DNA from: CAMYMQ01 sp963730305
Lineage (GTDB): Bacteria > Pseudomonadota > Alphaproteobacteria > Bin65
DNA length: 64,000 nucleotides
Direction of reading: 5' to 3'
Assembly: GCA_963730305.1 (NCBI GenBank)
Contig: CAVSRB010000003.1
Location: forward strand, 186,001 to 250,000
Below, piece by piece: positions 1 through 7,775 of this stretch. A program made the translations under genes and the position numbers. Below the pieces are notes generated by a model. The model was given only the letters and a program-made list of their open reading frames with translations. It searched no databases and had not been told where the DNA came from. The first letter of the stretch is position 1. Every line of letters begins with the position of its first letter.

Positions 1-312
1 GTGATGGCAACCAAGGTCTATGGCGGACTGCACGCGGTGGAGGCCGTGGCGCCGACGGGCGATGCGCTGGAAGCCGTCCATGCCGACAGCGTGGCCATGG
101 CGGTCGCCGGCGCTGCGACCGACGACCAGCGCAACCGACTGTTCCGCGCTGGCCGGTCGCTGTGCGCGGACCAGGGCGCCGAGGTGGTCGTACTGGCCAG
201 CACGGACCTGTTCCTCGCCTTCGAGGGGCAGGACTGCGGCTTCCCGGTGATCAACAGCACCGATATCCACATCGCCGCCATCCACGCGCAGATGATGGCG
301 GACCGAGCATGA
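1..312 (+). CDS. Asp/Glu racemase-fold protein, copy 1 (C-terminal part only)
   Basis: This is the last third of an aspartate/glutamate racemase superfamily protein; the gene begins before the window, since the first codons align with an internal stretch of the next gene (V-M-x-T-x-V-Y-G-G-L). The C-terminal lobe shows the family's strand-loop, but the usual catalytic Gly-Cys-Thr-Glu is here Ala-Ser-Thr-Asp (about residue 66), so the second catalytic cysteine is absent. The end Gln-Asp-Cys-Gly-Phe-Pro-Val followed by His-Ile-Ala-Ala-Ile-His matches the downstream copy closely. The stop is 55 bases before the start of copy 2, so the two form a tandem pair and probably one transcript. The substrate is unknown. 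Confidence 0.75.
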   Translation: MMATKVYGGLHAVEAVAPTGDALEAVHADSVAMAVAGAATDDQRNRLFRAGRSLCADQGAEVVVLASTDLFLAFEGQDCGFPVINSTDIHIAAIHAQMMADRA

Positions 313-367
313 GGTCGGCCGGACCGACGCAGGGCCGGCGGTCGACAAGAACCACGGAGGAATGGCC

Positions 368-1067
368 ATGCATGTCGGCCTGATCGGCGGGATCGGCCCC
401 GCCGCCACCGAGCTCTACTACCGCGGCCTGGTCGCGGCGCACACCGCCTACACGAAAGGCATGGCCGATCCCCCGCCGATGGACCTGACCATCGTCCACG
501 CCGAGGTGCTCGACCTGTCGCGCAACTTCAACGCGGGCAAGCCGAAGGAACAGGCCGAGATCTTCGCGCGCCTGGTCGGCCGCCTGAAGGGCGCCGGCGC
601 CGCCATGGCGGCGGTCACCTCGATCGGCGGCCATTTCTGCATCGACGAGCTGCGGGCGATCTCGCCGCTAGCCCTGATCGACGCGATCCCCGTGCTCGAC
701 GCCGACCTGGCGTCGCGCGGCCTGAAGCGGGTCGGCCTGCTCGGCACCCGCGGGGTGATGGAGACCGGGGTCTATGGCGGCTTGCAACTCGATCGAGTGG
801 GTCGCGCCGCCGGGCGACGACCTCGACACGGTCCACGACGACTATGTCGGCATGGCGATCTCGGGCGTCGTCACCGAGGCGCAGCGGGCGCGCCTGTTCC
901 GGGCCGGCAAGGCGCTGTGCGACGACCAGGGCGCCGAGGCGGTGGTCCTGGCCGGCACCGACCTGTTCCTCGCCTTCGAGGGCCAGGACTGCGGCTTCCC
1001 GGTGATCGACGCCGCCGAGGTCCACGTCGCGGCGATCCACCGGCAGATGATGGCGGACCAGGGCTGA
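368..1067 (+). CDS. Asp/Glu racemase-fold protein, copy 2 (one +1 frameshift)
   Basis: The start is ATG 368 rather than ATG 362, because GGAGGA at 356-361 leaves a 6-base spacer to 368 and none to 362. The N-terminal motif Gly-Leu-Ile-Gly-Gly-Ile-Gly-Pro is typical of the racemase superfamily. The frame breaks at 785-788 (GCAACTC): removing one A gives Gly-Leu-His-Ser-Ile-Glu-Trp, which aligns with copy 1, and the product is then 232 residues, normal for the family. Both usual catalytic cysteines are missing: the first motif reads Ala-Val-Thr-Ser and the second Ala-Gly-Thr-Asp. Two-cysteine racemisation is therefore unlikely and the reaction is unknown. The indel is probably an assembly error. 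Confidence 0.7.
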
Positions 1068-1186
1068 TCGAACGCGCGGGTCGAGCAACGAAATCCAAAA
1101 TAGCGGTGCGCCTTCGAACGCGCCGTCAACTTGATAGAATTTGAACCGGTTCTAGCCCGACGCTTAAGGCAAATCGCTTTTCGCCC

Positions 1187-1735
1187 TCAGAAAGGCACAT
1201 AAATGGGCGGCAAGGGCCCGTCGCAATCGATCAAGTCCACGCGCTTGAACGCGATCTTCAATTGGCCGGAATGGTCGCGCAGTCGGTGATGCACGAGGCC
1301 CGCGTACATGCGCTGCTCCTTGAGCCGGTAGACGACCAGGATCAAGGTGGATTTGACCGACAGAAGGTTATCCTGTTCGTCGCTCTCGACAATATGGACG
1401 TTGCTGATCTGGTGAACGGTGCGCGCCGGCGGGTCTTGGCAGTGAGCGCGCGGATGCTCCAGCCGGCGCACGCGAATGTCGATCAACTGGCGATCGTCAT
1501 AGAAGATCGACAAACCGCGGCTGGGCTCCTGCTGACCCCACTCCGCGGGGACCCAATAAGTGCCGTCGTCGGTGAACAGATCGGCCCACTCGCGAAATCG
1601 GCCTTCATCGAGCAGCCGTGCTTCGTGAAACAGAAATTCTTCGGCGCGCTGACGATCACCGCCGCCGGAGGGTGACGCCTGCGCCTCGGCAGACAGGGTG
1701 CCCCGCCCGCTCACGATGTCATGTATTCCAGCCAA
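1187..1735 (-). CDS. Aromatic-ring-hydroxylating dioxygenase beta subunit
   Basis: This is the small non-catalytic subunit of a Rieske non-heme iron ring-hydroxylating oxygenase: 182 residues, NTF2-like fold. The family pattern is visible in Glu-Glu-Phe-Leu-Phe-His-Glu-Ala-Arg-Leu-Leu-Asp near residue 33, followed by Trp-Ala-Asp-Leu-Phe-Thr-Asp-Asp-Gly-Thr-Tyr-Trp-Val-Pro, and a C-terminal Arg-Val-Asp-Leu-Ile-Asp-Cys-Asp. It would support the alpha subunit in an alpha3beta3 hexamer. Its start overlaps the 3' end of the alpha gene by 25 bases, consistent with translational coupling. The substrate cannot be read from the sequence; no ferredoxin or reductase gene is adjacent in the window. Confidence 0.85.
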   Translation of the reverse strand: MAGIHDIVSGRGTLSAEAQASPSGGGDRQRAEEFLFHEARLLDEGRFREWADLFTDDGTYWVPAEWGQQEPSRGLSIFYDDRQLIDIRVRRLEHPRAHCQDPPARTVHQISNVHIVESDEQDNLLSVKSTLILVVYRLKEQRMYAGLVHHRLRDHSGQLKIAFKRVDLIDCDGPLPPIYVPF

Positions 1736-3053
1736 GCGGCGAACTCCGCGCGCATCGGCAACTCGTCCATGCCGGCGGCTTCGCGTGTCCCATCCCGGCC
1801 TTCGCTTTCCTGACCGTGGCCGCGGGCGAAATACACCCAGTCCTGGGCTTGTGTCGCCAGCGCATCCTGTTGGCGGCGATAGATCTCGAAGTCATCGCTC
1901 TGCACCGGCGAAGCAGGCGACTGGGCCAGGTTCAGGAACATCAGCGCGCGTTCGTTGAAGGCATCGGGAGCGCCCTCCAAGCGATACGGGTAGACCCGGA
2001 CTTCGCTGCGATCGACGGCCAGCGGCGTGATCACCTTGACGTGTTGGAACAACGTTTGGAACGAGAAACTCGGATAGAGCATGCTGTTGTGACGACTGAC
2101 GGACAGTACCTCGGCCGCACGGGTCGCCCCCAGTTTCGCTTCCAGACTGGCGCGATAATCGGTGCTGACGGCGTCGGTGGCGGTCGCGGCCTGGCTCAGC
2201 GCCCCCATGAAGCTGTGGCCGAACGGGAACCCCCACACGCCGGTCCGTTCCATTTCGCTCGGCGGCGTGCCAAAGGCCTCTAGCGCCTGCCGCGCGAATT
2301 TCCCGGCCGGCGTTCGACTTTCCCACGCCGAATCCCGCGCGGCTTTGACGGCCAATTCGTGGGCGAAGGTCGGGTGCATGAGGTCGTTCATGTTTTCCAC
2401 CCAGAACTTCCAATTGGCCCGTATCTCCTGCCGAAAGGTGCCGGGAAGGAAGGTGACGGCGCCGTCGGGGGCGCGGTCGACGATATCGTTCGAGGCCCGC
2501 ACGCATCGGTCCCAGAAAGCTCTCCAGGTCGGGACCCTGGTCGCTAAGACTGGCGAAGATGAAGCCCCGATAGCTCGGCCACGCGGGGGACGGTGCCCAG
2601 GCCCTGCTCCTTCAGTTCATCGCGAACACCGGCCTGGTACCGGTGATCGAACGGAATGCCCCGGAGCGTGCCGTCGAGATCGTAGGTCCAGCCGTGGTAG
2701 GGGCACACGAAACTGCGGGTCGCGCCGCGATCGGCGACGCACAATTGAGTCCCACGGTGGGCGCAGCGATTGAACAGGACGCGCACCGCGCCATCCTTGC
2801 CGCGGACCATCAGAATCGGTTGCCCGGCAAGGTCCGCCGTAACGAAGTCGCCCGGCTCGGGCACCTGGCTCTCGTGACCGACGAACAGCCACGCAACTCC
2901 GAAAATACGGTCCATCTCGAGAGCATAGATGTCGGGATCGATGTAGACTCGACGATGCACGCGATCTGCCCGGACGAGCGCACGCAGACCTTCTGTTCCG
3001 ACACGAGGGCGCGCACCGCGCGCTTTGTCGCCTTCGAGTCCTCCATCTACCAA
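1711..3053 (-). CDS. Rieske ring-hydroxylating dioxygenase alpha subunit (two frameshifts)
   Basis: Catalytic subunit that binds a Rieske [2Fe-2S] cluster and mononuclear iron. The N-terminal part shows Cys-Ala-His-Arg-Gly and Cys-Pro-Tyr-His-Gly-Trp, the Rieske ligands. The C-terminal part has Glu-Asn-Met-Asn-Asp followed by His-Pro-Thr-Phe-Ala-His, an iron-site HxxxxH. The frame changes near 2573 (dropping one base restores Ala-Glu-Tyr-Arg-Gly-Phe-Ile-Phe) and again near 2503 (restoring Arg-Ala-Ser-Asn-Asp-Ile-Val). Both are net +1, and the corrected product is 446 residues, normal for the family. The start is not settled: TTG 3053 is in frame, while ATG 3046 opens a different frame. It is followed by the beta subunit. 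Recent decay is possible but assembly error is likelier. Confidence 0.75.
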
Positions 3054-3193
3054 GAGGCTATACTCCAGAAACCTGATGGGGCCGATCGGGCATGTCGAAA
3101 CATGTGGCTGAAACGTTGGAACTCGGAACGATAGGGCCGATGCTAGTCGGTCACAAGCGGTCCGGCGACGCCCCTGGCCCGGTCGGCGCCAAA

Positions 3194-3213
3194 ATATCCG
3201 TCTGAGCGGATAT
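3194..3213. promoter_or_regulatory. Inverted repeat before the methyltransferase gene
   Basis: Perfect 7-base arms ATATCCG and CGGATAT separated by TCTGAG. It lies between the divergent dioxygenase alpha gene and the methyltransferase, so it could be an operator for either or a hairpin in the leader. No regulator gene is adjacent. Confidence 0.35.
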
Positions 3214-3370
3214 GCGGGCGATCGCAGATGACCTGCTCGCTGCTTGTCGTCTCGAGGATGTCAGGTGTTCCTCGATAGCGGCAACACCGTTAGGGTCATT
3301 CTCGTTCGGGTCTTGGTGGAAGCTCCAAGCCGCCGAGAACGCATGCGGCAACGCCAACAGGAGAATAGCG

Positions 3371-4198
3371 ATGCAAAAAGGCCAAGAGCCAAGTGAAGTG
3401 GAGTGGGACCACCGGGCGCAGCATTGGGCAGCAACGGCCCCCGCCACGGTTTCGACCAACGATGCGCCCAATCAGCGACTGATCGAGCTTGCCGAAATCA
3501 AGGTCGGCGACCGCGTACTCGATCTCGCCTCGGGCGCCGGCGAGCCCGCGATCAGCATCGCCCTGAAGGTAGGCCCGGCCGGTTCCGTTGTCGCCACCGA
3601 CGCCAGTGCCGAGATGCTCAAGACGGCCAGAGCGCGGGCCGAGCGATTGCAGCTACCGAACATCCGCTTCGAAGTTTGCCCGATGGAGGACCTGCCGTTT
3701 GCCAACGGCAGCTTCGACGCCGTCACCTGCCGCTTCGGCCTCATGCACGCGGAAAACGCTGCAACCGCCCTTGCCGAGACGCGGCGCGTCCTGAAGCCAG
3801 GAAGCCGAATGGCCACCATGATTCACGGGCCGAAGGACAAGAACACCCAATATTCCGTCGTTCGCGCCGCGATCTTTGCTTTCCTTGGCGAGGAAGACGG
3901 CGCGCGCGACATCCGGCGGTTCCGATTCAGCGGTGTCGGCGAATTGACCGCACTGTTTGAAGCGGCGGGCTTTATCGACATCGGCGAGGAGGAGATAGCC
4001 GAGACGATCACGCGGCCCGTGGGGCGGCGGTTCTGGCAGCAGATGATCGACCGCACCTTCAGCGCCAAGGTCGCCGGCCTGGATCAGGCGGCGCGAGCCG
4101 ACCTCGACCTCGCCATCGAACGCGCTTTCGAACCCTTTCGAGCGGGTGATCGATACAGTCTGCAATCGACCGAGCGCGTGGCCTGGGGAACCGCCTAG
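3371..4198 (+). CDS. Class I SAM-dependent methyltransferase
   Basis: A 275-residue soluble methyltransferase of the UbiE/COQ5-like class I type. SAM-binding motif I is Val-Leu-Asp-Leu-Ala-Ser-Gly-Ala-Gly-Glu at about residues 49-58. The acidic residue of motif II is in Val-Ala-Thr-Asp-Ala-Ser, and the later Ala-Val-Thr-Cys-Arg-Phe-Gly-Leu-Met matches the strand 4 region. The start is ATG 3371 because AGGAGA at 3359-3364 sits 6 bases upstream; the frame is open back to 3212, but that extension has no ribosome site and unusual composition. The substrate is unknown. It is transcribed divergently from the dioxygenase genes, and no operon partner is visible. Confidence 0.8.
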   Translation: MQKGQEPSEVEWDHRAQHWAATAPATVSTNDAPNQRLIELAEIKVGDRVLDLASGAGEPAISIALKVGPAGSVVATDASAEMLKTARARAERLQLPNIRFEVCPMEDLPFANGSFDAVTCRFGLMHAENAATALAETRRVLKPGSRMATMIHGPKDKNTQYSVVRAAIFAFLGEEDGARDIRRFRFSGVGELTALFEAAGFIDIGEEEIAETITRPVGRRFWQQMIDRTFSAKVAGLDQAARADLDLAIERAFEPFRAGDRYSLQSTERVAWGTA

Positions 4199-4716
4199 CC
4201 GAAGGAGACGGTTGCCGGGCTCGTGGCAGTGGCGCTGCCCTTTATCTGACACTTGTCGCGTCGTGCAATGAAATTCCCGAAGGCGCGCGCCTTTATCGGT
4301 CTATGGGGCACGGCCGCTTCTGACTACTCGGTGACGTCCAGGGTCAGGAGAGTGATGTCCGAAACCCTGCCGAAAGCGGCCATCGGCCGTCGCTTGATGC
4401 GCACGCGAAAAGGACTATATTCATAGAATGCTCTTTGACAATCGAAGCGGATACCGATGGGCGCCATCGACTTAGCGGCCGCGCCAGCCCAGTGCGGGCG
4501 ACCTGACACAACCTGACCAATGCTGGCGACGACGGCAGCGACGACCTGACACAACCTGACGTTCGGACGCAGCCCAACCCCAGCTTTTCTGCGGATCCCA
4601 CGAATGACCGCCGGGGCCGACCTGACAAAACCTGACCATTTGGCCCCCTCCCCCCTGGGAAGCAACCTTACCTTTCCTGACCCATCCAGGGGGCGGATGG
4701 CAGTCCGAGCCGGCCG
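4199..4716. other. Gene-free interval of 518 bases with repeats
   Basis: No credible gene was found on either strand. The interval lies between the 3' ends of the convergent methyltransferase and protease genes. It has somewhat lower GC in its first half, the GACCTGAC repeat family at 4500-4636, and an 8-base inverted repeat CCCCCTGG (4651-4658) / CCAGGGGG (4686-4693) with a 27-base loop and no following T-run, so it is a poor terminator. It reads like an old mobile or repetitive insertion. Confidence 0.5.
4500..4636. repeat. Three copies of paired CCTGAC repeat
   Basis: GACCTGACACAACCTGAC occurs at 4500-4517 and 4543-4560, and a one-base variant (AAAA for ACAA) at 4619-4636. On the other strand each unit is two GTCAGGT heptamers whose starts are exactly 10 bases apart. 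The spacers between units are 25 and 58 bases and differ from each other, so this is not a CRISPR array. The units could be protein-binding sites or remains of a REP-type element; no transposase is present. Confidence 0.8.
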
Positions 4717-5610
4717 CTAGCGAATTTCCGGGAGGTACCACAACCGGCCGGTCGAGGTGTCGCGGCGCTGCTCGCGAACGACCGACTGGATCGCCCGATA
4801 GACCGAGCGGTGGAGCGGCACCGCCGCGTTGAAATGGCGGACGCCGTCGTAGGGCGCGCCGCGGTAGCGGCTGCGCTCGCCCACGCCGAGACCGATCAGG
4901 CGGTAGCCGGCATGCACCTTGACCAACAGCGCCGCCCCGGACGCCCCCTTGCCGGTGTCGCAGTCGAAGCCCATCAGGTTGCGGCGGCCATTGATCCGAA
5001 CCCTGATGCTGCGCAGCCGGCACCGCTCGATGCTGGCGACGCGCCGGGACCGGCCGCGCCAGTTGTCGTGCGACGCCGCGACCACGACGATCGACGCGCG
5101 GCGCGGGATCCGGCGCACCGACGGATTGTCGACGATATAGGGCTCGACCCAGTCGGGCACCGGCGATTCGAGGCTCAGCACCGCCCAGTCCTGATAGCGG
5201 TTGCCGGCCGGATGCTGGGTGCCCAGCCGCCAGTCGCGCACGCTGACGCGATGGTCGGTGGTGCGGCCGTCGAGGCCGGTGACGATGAACACGCAGGTGT
5301 CGAGCGACCAGGGAAAGGTGCCGTTGTCGTCGAGCAGGTTGTGGGCGCTGGTCACGATGGTCCAGCGGTTGCCGACGACCTGCGCCGACGCCAGCCGCCC
5401 CGGGCATTCGAGCAGGCCGGAGGCGCCGAAGCGCCGCCGCAGCGCGATCAGCGGCACGCCGTAATGTTGGGCGTACTCGACGAAGGTCCGCCGGCTCTCC
5501 TTGCCGATCACCGCGGCGCCGGCCGTGGTGGGGCCGGTGAAAGGAACAACCACCGAGACGGCCACGAGCGTTCCGGCGGTCAACAGGGCGCGCAGCGGTT
5601 TTCGGGTCAT
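4717..5610 (-). CDS. Secreted trypsin-like serine protease
   Basis: A 297-residue S1-type protease. An N-terminal signal peptide (Met-Thr-Arg-Lys-Pro-Leu-Arg, then a hydrophobic stretch to about residue 33) directs it to the periplasm or outside. The catalytic triad is recognisable: His90 in Val-Thr-Ser-Ala-His-Asn, Asp141 in Gln-Asp-Trp-Ala-Val-Leu, and Ser223 in Gly-Lys-Gly-Ala-Ser-Gly-Ala-Ala. Several cysteines could form disulfides. The product ends soon after the protease domain, so no PDZ or substrate-binding module is present. The target is unknown. It stands alone, divergent from the FemAB-like gene. Confidence 0.82.
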   Translation of the reverse strand: MTRKPLRALLTAGTLVAVSVVVPFTGPTTAGAAVIGKESRRTFVEYAQHYGVPLIALRRRFGASGLLECPGRLASAQVVGNRWTIVTSAHNLLDDNGTFPWSLDTCVFIVTGLDGRTTDHRVSVRDWRLGTQHPAGNRYQDWAVLSLESPVPDWVEPYIVDNPSVRRIPRRASIVVVAASHDNWRGRSRRVASIERCRLRSIRVRINGRRNLMGFDCDTGKGASGAALLVKVHAGYRLIGLGVGERSRYRGAPYDGVRHFNAAVPLHRSVYRAIQSVVREQRRDTSTGRLWYLPEIR

Positions 5611-5809
5611 GTGGGTGGGTCTGCCCTCGGTCGCGGGCCCGCACTATCGCCTCGGCGGCGCGCGCGGGCAAGTCATCGCGACCGACTGTGGACGCCGAAG
5701 CGCGCGCCGCCATGCGCGCGGCGCAATCGATCAATTTCCGGTGCGGCGCTTGCCTTGCGCCGCCGTTGCTCTACCCTCTTCAGAAGACTTCAGGGAAACC
5801 GCCAGCGCC

Positions 5810-7003
5810 ATGCCGGATTCAGCCGAGACGCTCTCGGTCCGCACCGTCGATGCGATCGCGACGATCGACCGCGACGCCTGGGACCGCTGCGCCGGCGACG
5901 AGAACCCGTTCGTCTCCCACGATTTCCTCAACGCGCTCGAGGAGAGCGGCTCGGTCAGCGCCAAGACCGGCTGGCTGCCCCAGCACGCCGTGCTCGAGGA
6001 CGCGTCGGGCACGGTCCTGGCCGCGGCGCCGATGTACCTGAAGAACCATTCCTTCGGCGAATACGTCTTCGACCACGGCTGGGCCGACGCCTACGAGCGC
6101 GCCGGCGGCCGCTACTATCCAAAGCTCCAGGTCTCGGTGCCGTTCACGCCGGTCACCGGGCCGCGGCTGCTGACCCCGCCGGGGCCCAACCGCGAGACGC
6201 TGCAGCGGGCGCTGATCGGCGCCCTGATCCAGGTCGCCGAGAAGATCGGCGTGACCAACCTGCACGCCACCTTCGCGCCCGAGGAAGAGGCGGCGATCGC
6301 CGAGAAGCTCGGCCTGCTGGTCCGGCGCGGCTACCAGTACCACTGGCACAATCGCGACTATCGCAGCTTCGACGATTTCCTCGGCGAACTGTCGTCGCGC
6401 AAGCGCAAGTCGATCCGCAAGGAGCGGCGGTCCGTCGCCGAGGCCGGGCTGACCACGCGCGCGCTGACCGGCGACGACCTGACCGGCATGCACTGGGACG
6501 TCTTCTACCGGTTCTATCAGGACACCTACGACCGCAAGTGGGGCTCGCCCTACCTCACCCGCGCCTTCTTCGACCTCGTCACCGAGCGGATGGCGGACAA
6601 GGTCGTGCTGATGTGGACCGAGAAGGACGGCGTGCCGGTCGCCGGGGCGCTCAACTTCCGCGGCAAGCATGCGCTCTACGGCCGCAACTGGGGCTGCATC
6701 GCCGACTTCAAGTTCCTCCACTTCGAGACCTGCTACTACCAGGCGATCGACTTCGCGATCGAGCACGGGCTTCAGACGGTCGAGGCCGGCACCCAGGGAC
6801 CGCACAAGGTCCAGCGCGGCTACCTGCCGGTCGGCACCTGGAGCTATCACTGGCTGCGCGACGACGGCTTCCGCGACGCGGTCGAGCGCTTCCTCGACCA
6901 CGAGAAGCAGGCGATCGAGGACGACATGCACGCGATGATGCAGCATTCGCCCTACCGCGAGGACCGCATGGACGACGGCAGTACGCCGCAGGAAAATGGC
7001 TGA
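5810..7003 (+). CDS. FemAB-like/GNAT acyltransferase (DUF482 family)
   Basis: A 397-residue cytoplasmic protein of the DUF482 family (PF04339), whose members share the GNAT/FemAB acyltransferase fold and are proposed, not proven, to act in peptidoglycan-related or acyl-amino transfer. Family features visible are Asn-Pro-Phe-Val-Ser-His-Asp-Phe-Leu-Asn-Ala-Leu-Glu near residue 31, Ser-Ser-Arg-Lys-Arg-Lys in the middle, and Glu-Ala-Gly-Thr-Gln-Gly-Pro-His-Lys late in the chain. Start ATG 5810 is chosen because family similarity begins there, although the frame is open further upstream. It overlaps the next gene by 8 bases, so the two are probably co-translated. Confidence 0.8.
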   Translation: MPDSAETLSVRTVDAIATIDRDAWDRCAGDENPFVSHDFLNALEESGSVSAKTGWLPQHAVLEDASGTVLAAAPMYLKNHSFGEYVFDHGWADAYERAGGRYYPKLQVSVPFTPVTGPRLLTPPGPNRETLQRALIGALIQVAEKIGVTNLHATFAPEEEAAIAEKLGLLVRRGYQYHWHNRDYRSFDDFLGELSSRKRKSIRKERRSVAEAGLTTRALTGDDLTGMHWDVFYRFYQDTYDRKWGSPYLTRAFFDLVTERMADKVVLMWTEKDGVPVAGALNFRGKHALYGRNWGCIADFKFLHFETCYYQAIDFAIEHGLQTVEAGTQGPHKVQRGYLPVGTWSYHWLRDDGFRDAVERFLDHEKQAIEDDMHAMMQHSPYREDRMDDGSTPQENG

Positions 7004-7739
7004 AAAACAGAAGCTTGGGCCCGAAGGCTCGTTTTCCGGTCGAGCCCGGGGCTGGTTGTTGCGGCGCCTCGGGCTCGCCCTGCTGGCGACCCAGGCCGGG
7101 ATGATCGGGATGGCGTCGCCGCGCGCGGACACCCTCGCCGAGGCCTGCGCCGCGCGGGCGGACGCGGGCGACTTCCGCACCTGCACCGCCGCGGTGGCGC
7201 AACGGCCGGCGGACGCGCGCCTGCGCCGCCTGCTCGCCATCAGCCTGCAGAAGGCGGGATACTACGAAGAATCGCTGCGGGAATACGCCAGGGTCGCGGA
7301 GCTGACGCCGACCCGCTTCCGCGCCCAGTACGAGCTGGGCTGGATGCTCGCCTTCGTGCGCCGCTACGACGAGGCGGTGCGCCCGCTGCAGCGCGCCGCC
7401 CAACTGCGGCCGACCCATACCGGCGTCTATCGGGCGCTGACCATCACCTTCGCCATGCTGCGGCGGCCTGCGCAGGCGCTGCAGACCGCCCTGGCCGGGG
7501 CGCGGCTGGGTGACCGGATCGCCATGTTCGACGCCGCCCGGCACTACCGGAACGGCCTCGGCGTGGCCAAGAACCCGCGCCGGGCGCTGATGTGGCTCGA
7601 TCGGGCCGCCCGCGCCGGCCACGTCAAGGCGATGGACGATCTGGTGCAGGTCTATCTGAACGGGGAGCTGGGCGAGAAGCCGGACGACGCCAAGGCGGAA
7701 TTCTGGGCCGAGCAGGCCCACCGGGCGCGGACGCGCTGA
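6996..7739 (+). CDS. Exported TPR/Sel1-repeat protein
   Basis: A 247-residue protein with a likely N-terminal export signal (Arg-Arg-Leu-Gly-Leu-Ala-Leu-Leu, cleavage perhaps near Ala44) followed by helical repeats. TPR-like units span roughly residues 75-150, and a Sel1-like unit (Ala-Ala-Arg-His-Tyr-Arg-Asn-Gly-Leu-Gly-Val-Ala-Lys-Asn) is near residue 170. It probably acts as a periplasmic protein-interaction scaffold; the partner is unknown. The start ATG 6996 lies inside the 3' end of the acyltransferase gene (ATGGCTGA overlap), which supports an operon. The gene ends 36 bases from the convergent clpA. Confidence 0.75.
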   Translation: MAEKQKLGPEGSFSGRARGWLLRRLGLALLATQAGMIGMASPRADTLAEACAARADAGDFRTCTAAVAQRPADARLRRLLAISLQKAGYYEESLREYARVAELTPTRFRAQYELGWMLAFVRRYDEAVRPLQRAAQLRPTHTGVYRALTITFAMLRRPAQALQTALAGARLGDRIAMFDAARHYRNGLGVAKNPRRALMWLDRAARAGHVKAMDDLVQVYLNGELGEKPDDAKAEFWAEQAHRARTR

Positions 7740-7775
7740 GGCGCCGCGCCCGACGGCGTTGCCCGGAAACCGGCG

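Noticed and set aside
1143..1152. Palindrome GAACCGGTTC between the racemase and dioxygenase genes
   Set aside because: Ten bases, between two convergent 3' ends where no promoter is expected; chance is likely.
4500..4636. CRISPR array
   Set aside because: Only three units, spacers of 25 and 58 bases, units made of short direct heptamers, and no cas genes in the window.
4651..4693. Rho-independent terminator CCCCCTGG/CCAGGGGG
   Set aside because: The loop is 27 bases and no T-run follows on either strand.
4810..7104. A 764-codon open frame on the + strand across the trypsin and FemAB-like genes
   Set aside because: Arg/Ala/Pro-rich composition without domains, overlapping two well-supported genes in other frames.
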